Positions 40,533 through 48,019 of a stretch of DNA of 64,000 bases are shown here, piece by piece (within the stretch, counting starts at the first letter, position 1; each line of letters starts with the position of its first letter). Source of the DNA: Streptomyces sp. SID12488. GTDB taxonomy: Bacteria; Actinomycetota; Actinomycetes; Streptomycetales; Streptomycetaceae. The stretch is taken from positions 124,001 to 188,000 of the forward strand of contig NZ_JAAGLT010000004.1 of NCBI RefSeq assembly GCF_010548275.1. Direction: 5' to 3'. The notes below the pieces were generated by a model, which made no database searches, was not told the DNA's origin, and was given only the letters and a program-made list of their open reading frames with translations. Made by a program: the position numbers and the translations under genes.

Positions 40533-41429
40533 ATGGATCAGGCGCCAGGCAGCCCGCCGGGACCGCAGGACGCCCAGAGCCTGCCCACCTGCTACCGCCA
40601 CCCGGACCGCGACACGGGCATCCGCTGCACCCGCTGCGAACGCCCGATCTGCCCCGAGTGCATGGTCAGCGCCTCCGTCGGCTTCCAGTGCCCGGAATGC
40701 GTGCGCAACGGCTCCGGCACGGGACACGCGCCCGACGCCTCCCGGCCGCGCACCCTGGCCGGCGGCACCGTCACGGCCGACCCCAGGCTCCTCACCAAGA
40801 TCCTCATCGGCCTCAACGTCGCCGTCTTCTTGCTCCAACTGTCGATCGGCGACGACTTCACGCAACGCTTCGAACTCGTCGGCAGCGCCTACTACGAGAG
40901 CTACGGCTCGCTGGAGGGCGTCGCGGAGGGACAGTGGTACCGGCTGCTCACGTCGATGTTCCTGCACGGCAGCCCCATGCACATCATCTTCAACATGCTC
41001 AGCCTGTGGTGGATCGGCGGACCCCTGGAAGCCGCTCTCGGCCGCGCCCGCTACCTCGCGCTGTACCTGGTCTCCGGCCTCGCGGGCAGTGCGCTGACGT
41101 ATCTGATCGCCGCCCAGAACCAGCCGTCGCTCGGTGCCTCCGGTGCCATCTTCGGCCTCTTCGGCGCGACCGCCGTCCTGATGCGCCGCCTCAAGTACGA
41201 CATGCGGCCGATCCTCGCCCTGCTGGTGATCAACCTCATCTTCACCTTCGGGATGAGCAACATCGCCTGGCAGGCCCACATCGGCGGTCTGGTCGGCGGC
41301 GTCGTCATCGGCTACGCCATGGTCCACGCCCCGCGCGAGCGCCGGTCCCTGGTCCAGTACGGCGTCTGTGGAGTGGTCCTGGTCGCGGTGGTCGTCATGA
41401 CCCTGATCCGCACGGGCCAGCTCGTCTAG
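40533..41429 (+). CDS. Zinc-ribbon rhomboid family intramembrane serine protease
   Basis: A 298-aa protein. An N-terminal zinc-ribbon or B-box-like domain (about 14–60) has repeated Cys pairs (CYRHPDRDTGIRCTRC, CPECM, CPECV). A six-helix rhomboid domain follows with H-G/N region MHIIFNML, catalytic Ser in GASGAIFG (about residue 203) and catalytic His in AHIGGLVGG. It should cleave membrane proteins within the bilayer; substrates unknown. The ATG at 40533 has GGGGGA upstream. Confidence 0.93.
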   Translation: MDQAPGSPPGPQDAQSLPTCYRHPDRDTGIRCTRCERPICPECMVSASVGFQCPECVRNGSGTGHAPDASRPRTLAGGTVTADPRLLTKILIGLNVAVFLLQLSIGDDFTQRFELVGSAYYESYGSLEGVAEGQWYRLLTSMFLHGSPMHIIFNMLSLWWIGGPLEAALGRARYLALYLVSGLAGSALTYLIAAQNQPSLGASGAIFGLFGATAVLMRRLKYDMRPILALLVINLIFTFGMSNIAWQAHIGGLVGGVVIGYAMVHAPRERRSLVQYGVCGVVLVAVVVMTLIRTGQLV

Positions 41430-41477
41430 CAGCCCGTTCAGCCCGTTCAGCCCATCCCGCCTGTCACTGAGTGCCTG

Positions 41478-41696
41478 TTGTCCACAGTCCGTGGCCCTGC
41501 CTGTGCACAGTGTGCGGGAACAGCTGTGCCCCCTGTCACCGACTGGAGTTTTCCCAGGTCAGGCAGGGGGCGAACAAGCTTGCGATTACCGGTGTGCCAG
41601 TCGTACCAGCGTCAACACTCGCTGAGTTATCCACAGATCGTCGTCTTTTCCCCAGGCGGGGTGTGGAAAATGCTACCTGTCTGTGGATAACTCAGC
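41478..41696. other. DnaA-box cluster outside oriC, with inverted repeat
   Basis: A convergent gap of 287 bp with a perfect TTGTCCACA (41478–41486), TTATCCACA (41627–41635, plus), TTTTCCACA (41662–41670, minus) and TTATCCACA (41682–41690, minus). The two TTATCCACA boxes lie inside a perfect 16-bp inverted repeat (41621–41636 and 41681–41696). This is about 20 kb from oriC and is likely to bind DnaA. It may titrate DnaA, as reported for other box clusters near Streptomyces oriC. The role is inferred. Confidence 0.6.
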
Positions 41697-41716
41697 GAAA
41701 GGCCCTGGGGAGAGCC

Positions 41717-41971
41717 CTACTTCCACTGCGTGGAGACACCGAATCCGGCGGCGATGAAGCCGAAGCCCACCACGATGTTCCAGTTGTCTAGTGAGTCGAT
41801 CGGCAGCTTGCCGTCGGTCACATAGAACAGAACGATCCAGGCCAGGCCGATGAGGAACATGGCCAGCATGACCGGTGCGACCCAGCCGCGGGTGTTCAGT
41901 TTGATGGCCGTCGCCTGCTTGGCGGGCGGCGGCGTGTAGTCGGCCTTCTTGCGGATACGTGACTTCGGCAC
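41717..41971 (-). CDS. crgA: Cell division inhibitor/coordinator CrgA
   Basis: An 84-aa small membrane protein with two transmembrane helices (about 32–52 and 62–80) after a basic N-terminus [13 protein letters not shown]. In Streptomyces CrgA coordinates sporulation septation with growth and inhibits FtsZ rings; in mycobacteria it links to FtsI. The GTG at 41971 gives the family length; a much longer in-frame reading upstream is unconserved leader. The gene lies beside the sortase and PknB cell-wall blocks. Confidence 0.95.
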   Translation of the reverse strand: MPKSRIRKKADYTPPPAKQATAIKLNTRGWVAPVMLAMFLIGLAWIVLFYVTDGKLPIDSLDNWNIVVGFGFIAAGFGVSTQWK

Positions 41972-42113
41972 GAGGGTCTCTCCTGTCGATGCGCTGCGTG
42001 GCCGCGCAGGTAACTGGGTCGGGCTCCGGGGCAGCGTACAAGGGGAGTCCTGGTGCTCCCCCGGGCGTCCGTTAGCGTAGTGCTTCCGCGGCGCCGAAGG
42101 AGATAAGGGTACG

Positions 42114-42893
42114 TTGAGCAATTCTGCCGACTCTCCCGGGAGGGATCCCAGTCCTACCCGTAACCGCCGATTCCGCCCGGTGCGGGTGCTCACTGTGGGG
42201 GTCTTCGCCCTCGCGGGGCTGATTTTCTTCACGAGCTTCGACACCGCCAAGGGCACGAACATCCGCACGGACGCCTCCCTGCTGAAGCTTTCGGACCTCA
42301 TCCAGGACCGCAGTCACAAGAACGGCCGGCTCGACGAGTCCCTCGCGGCCCTGCGTGACGACGTCGAGGCGCTCGCTGAGCGCGACGACGGCAGCACCGA
42401 GGCCGAGGACGCCAGGCTGGCGGCGCTGGAGAAGGCCGCAGGCACCCAGAAGCTCAAGGGTGAGGCGCTCACGGTCACCCTCAACGACGCCCCGCCGAAC
42501 GCCACCGCGAAGCTCCCGGGTTACCCCGAGCCGCAGCCCGACTATCTGGTCATCCACCAGCAGGACCTTCAGGCCGTCGTGAACGCCCTGTGGCAGGGCG
42601 GGGCCAAGGGCATCAAGGTCATGGACCAGCGCCTGATCTCCACCAGCGCGGTCCGCTGTGTGGGCAACACCCTGATCCTCCAGGGCCGCGTCTACTCACC
42701 CCCGTACAAGATCACGGCGATCGGCGACCCGGAGAAACTGAGGAGCGCGCTCACGGCGTCCAAGGCGATCCAGAACTACATGGTGTACGTCAACGTCTAC
42801 GGGCTCGGCTGGCAGGTCGACGAGGACGGGACGGTGACTCTGCCCGGTTACTCGGGCACAGTGGACCTGCACTACGCGAAGCCTGTGGAGTAG
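42114..42893 (+). CDS. DUF881 family protein
   Basis: A 259-aa bitopic membrane protein. A basic N-terminus is followed by one helix (about 22–40, [19 protein letters not shown]). A heptad-rich segment ([18 protein letters not shown]) comes next, and then an extracytoplasmic DUF881 domain resembling part of divisome proteins. It starts with TTG, with AAGGAG about 11 nt upstream. It sits between crgA and the sortase/pabA genes, as Rv0012 does in M. tuberculosis, suggesting a cell-envelope or division role. Confidence 0.85.
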   Translation: MSNSADSPGRDPSPTRNRRFRPVRVLTVGVFALAGLIFFTSFDTAKGTNIRTDASLLKLSDLIQDRSHKNGRLDESLAALRDDVEALAERDDGSTEAEDARLAALEKAAGTQKLKGEALTVTLNDAPPNATAKLPGYPEPQPDYLVIHQQDLQAVVNALWQGGAKGIKVMDQRLISTSAVRCVGNTLILQGRVYSPPYKITAIGDPEKLRSALTASKAIQNYMVYVNVYGLGWQVDEDGTVTLPGYSGTVDLHYAKPVE

Positions 42894-42939
42894 CTGGAAC
42901 AGCGGCTGAAGCAGCCGGTAGCTCATCGCTGGGGGGCCT

Positions 42940-43668
42940 GTGTCGGTGCGCGTGATCATCAGGACGGTCAGCGAACTGTGCGTCACGGTGGGCACGGTGA
43001 TCGTGCTCTTCGTCGTGTACGTGCTGTTCTGGACGGGCGTGAAGGCCGACGACGTCATGGGCGACCAGATCCACCAGTTGCAGGAGCAGTGGTCCAAGGG
43101 CGCGGTGACGCAGGCGCCACCGGCGACGCCGGCCAACCCTGCGGGCACCACGAGTCCGACGAGTACGACGACCGGAGCGAAGCCTCCCGGGCCCTATACC
43201 TCGGGAAAACCCTTCGCGATCATGTACATCCCGAGGCTTGGTTTCACGTGGAACAAGCCCGTGCTCGAGGGCACCAGGACGAACACCCTGAAGAAGGGCC
43301 TCGGTCACTACGCCACCACCGCGCGGCTCGGCCAGCAGGGCAACTTCTCGGTCGCCGGCCACCGGCGTACGTACGGCGATCCGTTCAAGGACTTCCCGAG
43401 GCTGCGCCGTGGGGACGCGGTGGTGCTGACGGACGGGACGACGTGGTTCACGTATCGGATCGACAAAGGCCCCTACAAAACCGTGCCCACGGACATTGAG
43501 GTGATCGACCCTGTGCCACGTAAGAGCGGGTACACGCATCCGGGTCGCTATCTCACGCTGACCACGTGCGATCCGGAGTGGGGACACAGTCATCGGCTGA
43601 TCGTCTGGGCGCACCTGGATTCCACACAGCCTGTGGAGGCCGGGAAACCCGCGGCGCTGCGCCGTTAA
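42940..43668 (+). CDS. Class E sortase (SrtE-type), first copy
   Basis: A 242-aa membrane-bound transpeptidase that attaches LAXTG-type proteins such as chaplins to peptidoglycan. One N-terminal helix (about 12–32), a Pro/Thr linker and the sortase barrel follow. Catalytic His is in AGHRRTYGDPF, Cys in TLTTCDPEWG, and Arg in HSHRLIVWAH. It starts at the GTG after GGGGGG. A degenerate parS (GTTTCACGTGGAAC, 43241–43254) lies inside. It is followed by a tiny membrane-protein gene and the pabA-type gene. Confidence 0.92.
   Translation: MSVRVIIRTVSELCVTVGTVIVLFVVYVLFWTGVKADDVMGDQIHQLQEQWSKGAVTQAPPATPANPAGTTSPTSTTTGAKPPGPYTSGKPFAIMYIPRLGFTWNKPVLEGTRTNTLKKGLGHYATTARLGQQGNFSVAGHRRTYGDPFKDFPRLRRGDAVVLTDGTTWFTYRIDKGPYKTVPTDIEVIDPVPRKSGYTHPGRYLTLTTCDPEWGHSHRLIVWAHLDSTQPVEAGKPAALRR
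43241..43254. other. Degenerate parS-like sequence
   Basis: GTTTCACGTGGAAC differs from the parS consensus at one base. It is inside the first sortase gene (codons FTWN). It may be a weak ParB site or chance. Confidence 0.35.
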
Positions 43669-43733
43669 TCTGGTGAGGTACGGCGTGAGTCCGGTGCCGC
43701 GAGTCGGGTGCCGTGGGCGACGGAAGGGACGGC

Positions 43734-43895
43734 ATGTACGGCTGGATCTGGCGGCATCTGCCGGGGAACGCGTGGGTGAGGGCGTTGCTCTCCCTCGTGC
43801 TGGCGCTGGCGGTTGTCTACGTGCTCTTCCAGTACGTCTTCCCGTGGGCCGAGCCTCTCCTCCCCTTCAACGATGTGACGGTGAACGACCAGTGA
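43734..43895 (+). CDS. Small single-pass membrane protein between sortase and pabA
   Basis: 53 aa: MYGWIWRHLPGNAWVRA, then one strong helix (LLSLVLALAVVYVLFQYVF) and an acidic tail. GGAAGG lies 6 nt before the ATG at 43734. Its stop overlaps the next gene's GTG by 4 bp, so it is very likely translated. No family recognised; it is part of the sortase/amidotransferase operon. Confidence 0.75.
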   Translation: MYGWIWRHLPGNAWVRALLSLVLALAVVYVLFQYVFPWAEPLLPFNDVTVNDQ

Positions 43896-44530
43896 GCGCA
43901 CGGATTCTCGTCGTCGACAACTACGACAGCTTCGTCTTCAACCTGGTCCAGTACCTGTACCAGCTGGGCGCCGAGTGCGAGGTGCTGCGCAACGACGAGG
44001 TGTCGACGGCGCACGCGCAGGACGGCTTCGACGGTGTGCTGCTGTCGCCGGGCCCGGGTACGCCCGAGGAGGCCGGCGTGTGCATCGAGATGGTCCGCCA
44101 CTGCGCGGCCACCGGGGTGCCGGTGTTCGGTGTCTGTCTGGGCATGCAGTCGATGCAGGTGGCGTACGGCGGTGTGGTGGACCGTGCGCCCGAGCTGCTG
44201 CACGGCAAGACGTCCCTCGTGGAACACGAGGGCAAGGGCGTCTTCGCGGGTCTGCCGAGCCCCTTCACGGCGACCCGCTATCACTCCCTGGCGGCGGAAC
44301 CGGATACGGTCCCGGCCGAGCTCGAGGTGACCGCGCGTACGCACGACGGCATCGTCATGGGCCTCAGGCACCGCGAGCTTCCCGTCGAGGGTGTGCAGTT
44401 CCACCCCGAGTCGGTGCTGACGGAGCACGGTCACCTGATGCTGGCCAACTGGCTGGTGGAGTGCGGTGACCGGGGCGCGGTGGCGAGGTCTGTGGGGCTC
44501 GCCCCGGTGGTGGGCAGGGCCTCGGCGTGA
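43892..44530 (+). CDS. Glutamine amidotransferase, PabA/TrpG type
   Basis: A 212-aa class I glutamine amidotransferase subunit that supplies ammonia to aminodeoxychorismate synthase (folate) or anthranilate synthase (tryptophan). Catalytic Cys is in FGVCLGMQ (about residue 77), with the oxyanion LLSPGPGTP near 50 and His/Glu in VEGVQFHPESVL near 170. The position matches mycobacterial trpG (Rv0013) by pknB. Which synthase it serves cannot be told here; no partner pabB/trpE is adjacent. Overlaps both neighbours by 4 bp. Confidence 0.9.
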   Translation: MSARILVVDNYDSFVFNLVQYLYQLGAECEVLRNDEVSTAHAQDGFDGVLLSPGPGTPEEAGVCIEMVRHCAATGVPVFGVCLGMQSMQVAYGGVVDRAPELLHGKTSLVEHEGKGVFAGLPSPFTATRYHSLAAEPDTVPAELEVTARTHDGIVMGLRHRELPVEGVQFHPESVLTEHGHLMLANWLVECGDRGAVARSVGLAPVVGRASA

Positions 44531-45930
44531 CCGCCGTGCGCCCCGAGCGCGAGTCCGGTTCCGCCTACGGCGGAGACACCGGCGACCAGGGAACCTCGTA
44601 CGGGCAGCAGCAGCCGTACGGGGTGCCGGGCGCGTTCGAGGCGGCGGTGGACGGCCTGGCGGATCCGCTGAGCGATCCGTTGCCGGGCCAGCGGAACGAT
44701 CCGCCTGCTCCGGCTCCTGCGCCTCCGTCGGCTGCGCGGGGTCGGCGGAGGCGGCGCAGTCATGCGCGGCCCTATGACGCCTCGGCCGAGCAGGGTGCGG
44801 CGGAGCACCGGGACCCCGGACCCGAGTCGGGGTACGAGGCACGGGGGTACGCGCAGGACTGGCAGGTGGGGGTGTACGAGGAGCAGGTGCCGTACGCGCC
44901 TCCCGCGGCCTCTCCGGTGACGCCTCCCGCGCGCCCAGCTGTCGTCCCCCCGCCCGTCGACGAGGAGACGGTGGCGCTGCGGCTGGCGGACCTGCCTGCC
45001 GATCTGCGTCCCGAGGCGCCGCGAATAGGTGGCGAGGTCTCGACATCCGCAGGGGCCCCGGCCTCCCCACAGGCCGCAGGCGCCTCTGGGGGCCCTTCTG
45101 TGGCCGGTGGGCGGGCAGCGCGCCGGAAGGCCGCCAAGGCCCGTCACGGGCGCCCTGAGGGCCCACAGGAGGCATCGGAGGGCGTGGCCGCCGAGACGGT
45201 GGCGGAGGGAGCGCCCCTCTCGCGGATCGCGGCGCGGCAGGCGGCGCGGGCGCAGAAGCCGGGCATGGCGGTGATGGCGAGCCGGGCGGTCGGTGAGGTG
45301 TTCATCACCACCGGCGTACTGATGCTGCTGTTCGTGACCTATCAGCTGTGGTGGACGAACGTACGGGCGCACGCGCAGGCCGGGAACGAGACGCACAGCC
45401 TCCAGGACGACTGGGAGAGCGGGAAGCGTACGCCGGGGGTGTTCGAGCCCGGGCAGGGCTTCGCCATCCTGGACATCCCCAAGCTGGACGTGGTGGTGCC
45501 GATCGCCGAGGGCACCAGTAAGAAGCAGGTGCTGGACCGGGGCATGGTCGGGCACTACGCGGAGGGCGGCCTCAACACGGCGATGCCGTCCGCGGCGACC
45601 GGCAACTTCGGGCTCGCGGGCCACCGCAACACGCACGGTGAGCCGTTCCGGTACATCAACCGGCTGAAGAAGGGCGACGCGATCGTCGTGGAGACGCAGG
45701 ACAAGTACTACGTCTACAAGATGGAAGCGATCCTGCCGGTCACGTCACCGAGCAACACGAGCGTGCTGAACCCGATTCCGACCGGCTCGGGTTTCACCAA
45801 GCCCGGCCGCTACATCACCCTCACGACATGCACGCCGGAGTTCACGAGCAAGTACCGGATGATCGTGTGGGGCAAGATGGTCGAGGAACGGCCGCGCAGC
45901 AAGGGCAAGCCGGATGCGTTGCTGCAGTAG
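44527..45930 (+). CDS. Class E sortase, second copy, with long N-terminal extension
   Basis: A 467-aa protein. The first ~240 residues are a disordered Pro/Gly/Gln/Glu-rich cytoplasmic region. One transmembrane helix (about 258–278, EVFITTGVLMLLFVTYQLWW) and the sortase domain follow, with AGHRNTHGEPF, TLTTCTPEF and KYRMIVWGK. All catalytic residues are present. The GTG overlaps the amidotransferase stop. The extended cytoplasmic part may be phosphorylated or bind partners; this is inference from composition only. Confidence 0.9.
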   Translation: MTAVRPERESGSAYGGDTGDQGTSYGQQQPYGVPGAFEAAVDGLADPLSDPLPGQRNDPPAPAPAPPSAARGRRRRRSHARPYDASAEQGAAEHRDPGPESGYEARGYAQDWQVGVYEEQVPYAPPAASPVTPPARPAVVPPPVDEETVALRLADLPADLRPEAPRIGGEVSTSAGAPASPQAAGASGGPSVAGGRAARRKAAKARHGRPEGPQEASEGVAAETVAEGAPLSRIAARQAARAQKPGMAVMASRAVGEVFITTGVLMLLFVTYQLWWTNVRAHAQAGNETHSLQDDWESGKRTPGVFEPGQGFAILDIPKLDVVVPIAEGTSKKQVLDRGMVGHYAEGGLNTAMPSAATGNFGLAGHRNTHGEPFRYINRLKKGDAIVVETQDKYYVYKMEAILPVTSPSNTSVLNPIPTGSGFTKPGRYITLTTCTPEFTSKYRMIVWGKMVEERPRSKGKPDALLQ

Positions 45931-45989
45931 TTGTTGCAGCGGTGGTGGCGGTGGCGGGCTCGTGCAGTAGCAGTTAGGGCAGATGAAGA

Positions 45990-46739
45990 GTGGCAGCGAC
46001 GACGGACCACGACGAGCAGACCGCCGACGCCCCGGTTTCCCCGTCGCCGGCCCGCGCGCGGAGGCCGGTCGGCAAACTGGCCACCGCGGTGAGCCTCTTG
46101 GGTGAACTCCTCATCACGGCCGGCCTGGTGCTGGGCCTGTTCGTCGCGTACTCGCTCTGGTGGACGAACGTCGTCGCGGACCGCGAGGCGGACAAGCAGG
46201 GCGACGAGGTACGCGACCACTGGGCCGACGCGAACTCGGGCCCGGGCGCCCTGGACACCAAGGACGGCATCGGCTTCCTGCACGTCCCGGCGATGAGCAA
46301 CGGCGAGGTCCTGGTCAAGAAGGGCACGTCGTCGAAGGTCCTCAACGACGGCGTGGCCGGCTACTACATGGACCCGATCAAGTCCGCGCTCCCGCAGGCC
46401 AAGCAGGGCAACTTCACCCTGGCGGCCCATCGGGACGGCCACGGCGCCAAGTTCCACAACATCGACAAGTTGAAGAAGGGCGACCCGATCGTCTTCGAGA
46501 CGAAGAACGACTGGTACGTCTACAAGGTCTACGACACCCTTCCGGAGACCTCGAAGTACAACGTCCAGGTACTGTCCGCGATCCCGAAGGAATCGGGGAA
46601 GCGGAATCCCGGCCGCTACATCACGCTGACGACCTGCACGCCGGTGTTCACGTCGGAGTACCGGTACATCGTGTGGGGGGAGCTGGTTCGGGTGGAGAAG
46701 GTGGACTCGAAGCGGACGGTGCCGGAGGAGTTGCGGTGA
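45990..46739 (+). CDS. Class E sortase, third copy, divergent His motif
   Basis: A 249-aa protein with one helix (about 35–56) and a sortase domain. Catalytic Cys (TLTTCTPVF) and Arg (EYRYIVWGE) are conserved. The His region reads AAHRDGHGAKF in place of AGHRxTHG seen in the two other copies. It starts at a GTG after AGATGAAGA. It could be active with altered specificity. Two strong terminator hairpins follow. Confidence 0.88.
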   Translation: MAATTDHDEQTADAPVSPSPARARRPVGKLATAVSLLGELLITAGLVLGLFVAYSLWWTNVVADREADKQGDEVRDHWADANSGPGALDTKDGIGFLHVPAMSNGEVLVKKGTSSKVLNDGVAGYYMDPIKSALPQAKQGNFTLAAHRDGHGAKFHNIDKLKKGDPIVFETKNDWYVYKVYDTLPETSKYNVQVLSAIPKESGKRNPGRYITLTTCTPVFTSEYRYIVWGELVRVEKVDSKRTVPEELR

Positions 46740-46740
46740 G

Positions 46741-46771
46741 GTGACGGAGTTCCTGCAAGGAACTCCGTCAC
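46741..46771 (+). terminator. Terminator 1 after the sortase operon
   Basis: A perfect 14-bp stem (46741–46754 with 46758–46771), 3-nt loop, immediately after the sortase stop. Confidence 0.75.
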
Positions 46772-46782
46772 CTAGCATGACG

Positions 46783-46823
46783 AAGGCCCGAAGCCGCAAC
46801 TATCCTTTGCGGCTTCGGGCCTT
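46783..46823. terminator. Bidirectional terminator 2, sortase / nuclease
   Basis: A perfect 17-bp stem (46783–46799 with 46807–46823) with a 7-nt loop, between the convergent sortase and HTH–nuclease genes. Confidence 0.85.
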
Positions 46824-46841
46824 TGCTGCGCTATGCCGTGG

Positions 46842-47873
46842 TTACTCCAGGATCTTCAGCACTGCTCCGGCACTCCACTCCTCCAGCAGCCCACGGTGTA
46901 CGGCGGTGATGCCGCCGTCGGCGGCGATGCTCAGGGCCTCAGAGGTGAAGGGGCAGGTCGCCACGTAGAGGGCTACTTCCGCGGCGTACAGCACCTTGGC
47001 CGAGCCGACGAACTTCTGGACGTCGGGGCTGGTGATGTTGAGGTAGGGCGCGAACCTCTTGCACTGGACGACGAGTCGTCGCCCGTCGGCTGTGAGCGCG
47101 ATGATGTCGACGCCCCGGTCGCCCTGACCGCCTTGTACGACGACGTTCGTACACCCGTCGCGGCGCAGCAGCTTGGCGATGTGGCGTTCGAACGTGCGGC
47201 CGTTCATGGCGTCCATGAAGGCCATGACTCCGGGGAGGGGGCGGCCCTCGTACGGGCTTTCGAGCCTCTGCAGCCGGGCATGGTGGTGCCGGAGCCGCTG
47301 CTCGACTCGCTGGACGCCGGCCCGCAGGGCGAGCAGTTCCCTGCGGTGCTCGCCCGACGTTTCGATGAGGGCGTTGAACATCGGGACGACGGTCTTGCCG
47401 AGGATGTGGGTGATGCGTTGGTCGATGCGGTCGTCGAGGGAGGCGACGTCCTTCTGGACAGAGTTATCCACAGGCTGGTTGCGTGCCAGGTGCTCCATGT
47501 CCAGGAGGTACACACGCACCTGACGTGCGACTTCGCTGTCACGGAGGAGCATGGCGACGTTGAGGACGGCCCGGCGGGAGAAGAGAGCGAGGTTGCGTGT
47601 GCGGGACTGGACCCCACTGAGCTCCTTAAAGGAGCTCAGTTCTGAACCTGTCAAAACCCGATAGCCGCTGGCTCGCAGTTCCGCGTCGTGGTCGAGGACG
47701 AGGGAGCGGATGGCCTTGATGCCGACCTGGAAGTACGTCGCCACCATCGCCGTGGTCACATGCATCCCGTCCGGCAGCAGCGACAGCGCCTTCACCCTGT
47801 CGAGCACGTCCGTACGTTCGAGCGCGCTGTCTCGCAGTGCTTTCGACTCCAGCAGTGCCGTTTCGTTGATCAC
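46842..47873 (-). CDS. HTH–Mrr-like restriction endonuclease fusion
   Basis: A 343-aa protein in two parts. The N-terminal ~135 residues hold a helix-turn-helix-like segment (TTAMVATYFQVGIKAIRSLV) and an RRAVLNVAMLLRDSEVARQVR region resembling phage regulatory (Rha/ORF6N-like) domains. Coiled coil (about 140–205) separates this from a C-terminal Mrr-type PD-(D/E)xK nuclease: FERHIAKLLRRDG, GDRGVDIIAL and the Q-x-K motif VVQCKRF. GAGGAG precedes the GTG at 47873; an ATG at 47957 is possible but would overlap the pknB terminator. It interrupts the usual sortase–pknB neighbourhood and looks acquired. Probably a modification-dependent or defence nuclease; the N-terminal family is my best guess. 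Confidence 0.7.
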   Translation of the reverse strand: MINETALLESKALRDSALERTDVLDRVKALSLLPDGMHVTTAMVATYFQVGIKAIRSLVLDHDAELRASGYRVLTGSELSSFKELSGVQSRTRNLALFSRRAVLNVAMLLRDSEVARQVRVYLLDMEHLARNQPVDNSVQKDVASLDDRIDQRITHILGKTVVPMFNALIETSGEHRRELLALRAGVQRVEQRLRHHHARLQRLESPYEGRPLPGVMAFMDAMNGRTFERHIAKLLRRDGCTNVVVQGGQGDRGVDIIALTADGRRLVVQCKRFAPYLNITSPDVQKFVGSAKVLYAAEVALYVATCPFTSEALSIAADGGITAVHRGLLEEWSAGAVLKILE

Positions 47874-47963
47874 GTTCCGTTTCTCCTCAACTCGTCGGAT
47901 TTTCCTCACCCGTCCAACGAGTTCAGGTATATGAAGTTCTGGTCGGATTTCGCACATGGGTAT

Positions 47964-48004
47964 GAGTGAGCCCCGACGCCTTTTGTAGGTGCCGGGGCTC
48001 ACTC
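47964..48004 (-). terminator. pknB terminator
   Basis: A 12-bp stem (47964–47975 with 47993–48004), 17-nt loop, 16 bp past the pknB stop. Confidence 0.65.
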
Positions 48005-48019
48005 GTGTGACAGGCGGGG

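Noticed and set aside
41621..41696. Inverted repeat as a simple terminator
   Set aside because: The arms are 44 bp apart and each contains a DnaA box, with other boxes nearby; a DnaA-binding element explains it better, though termination is not excluded.
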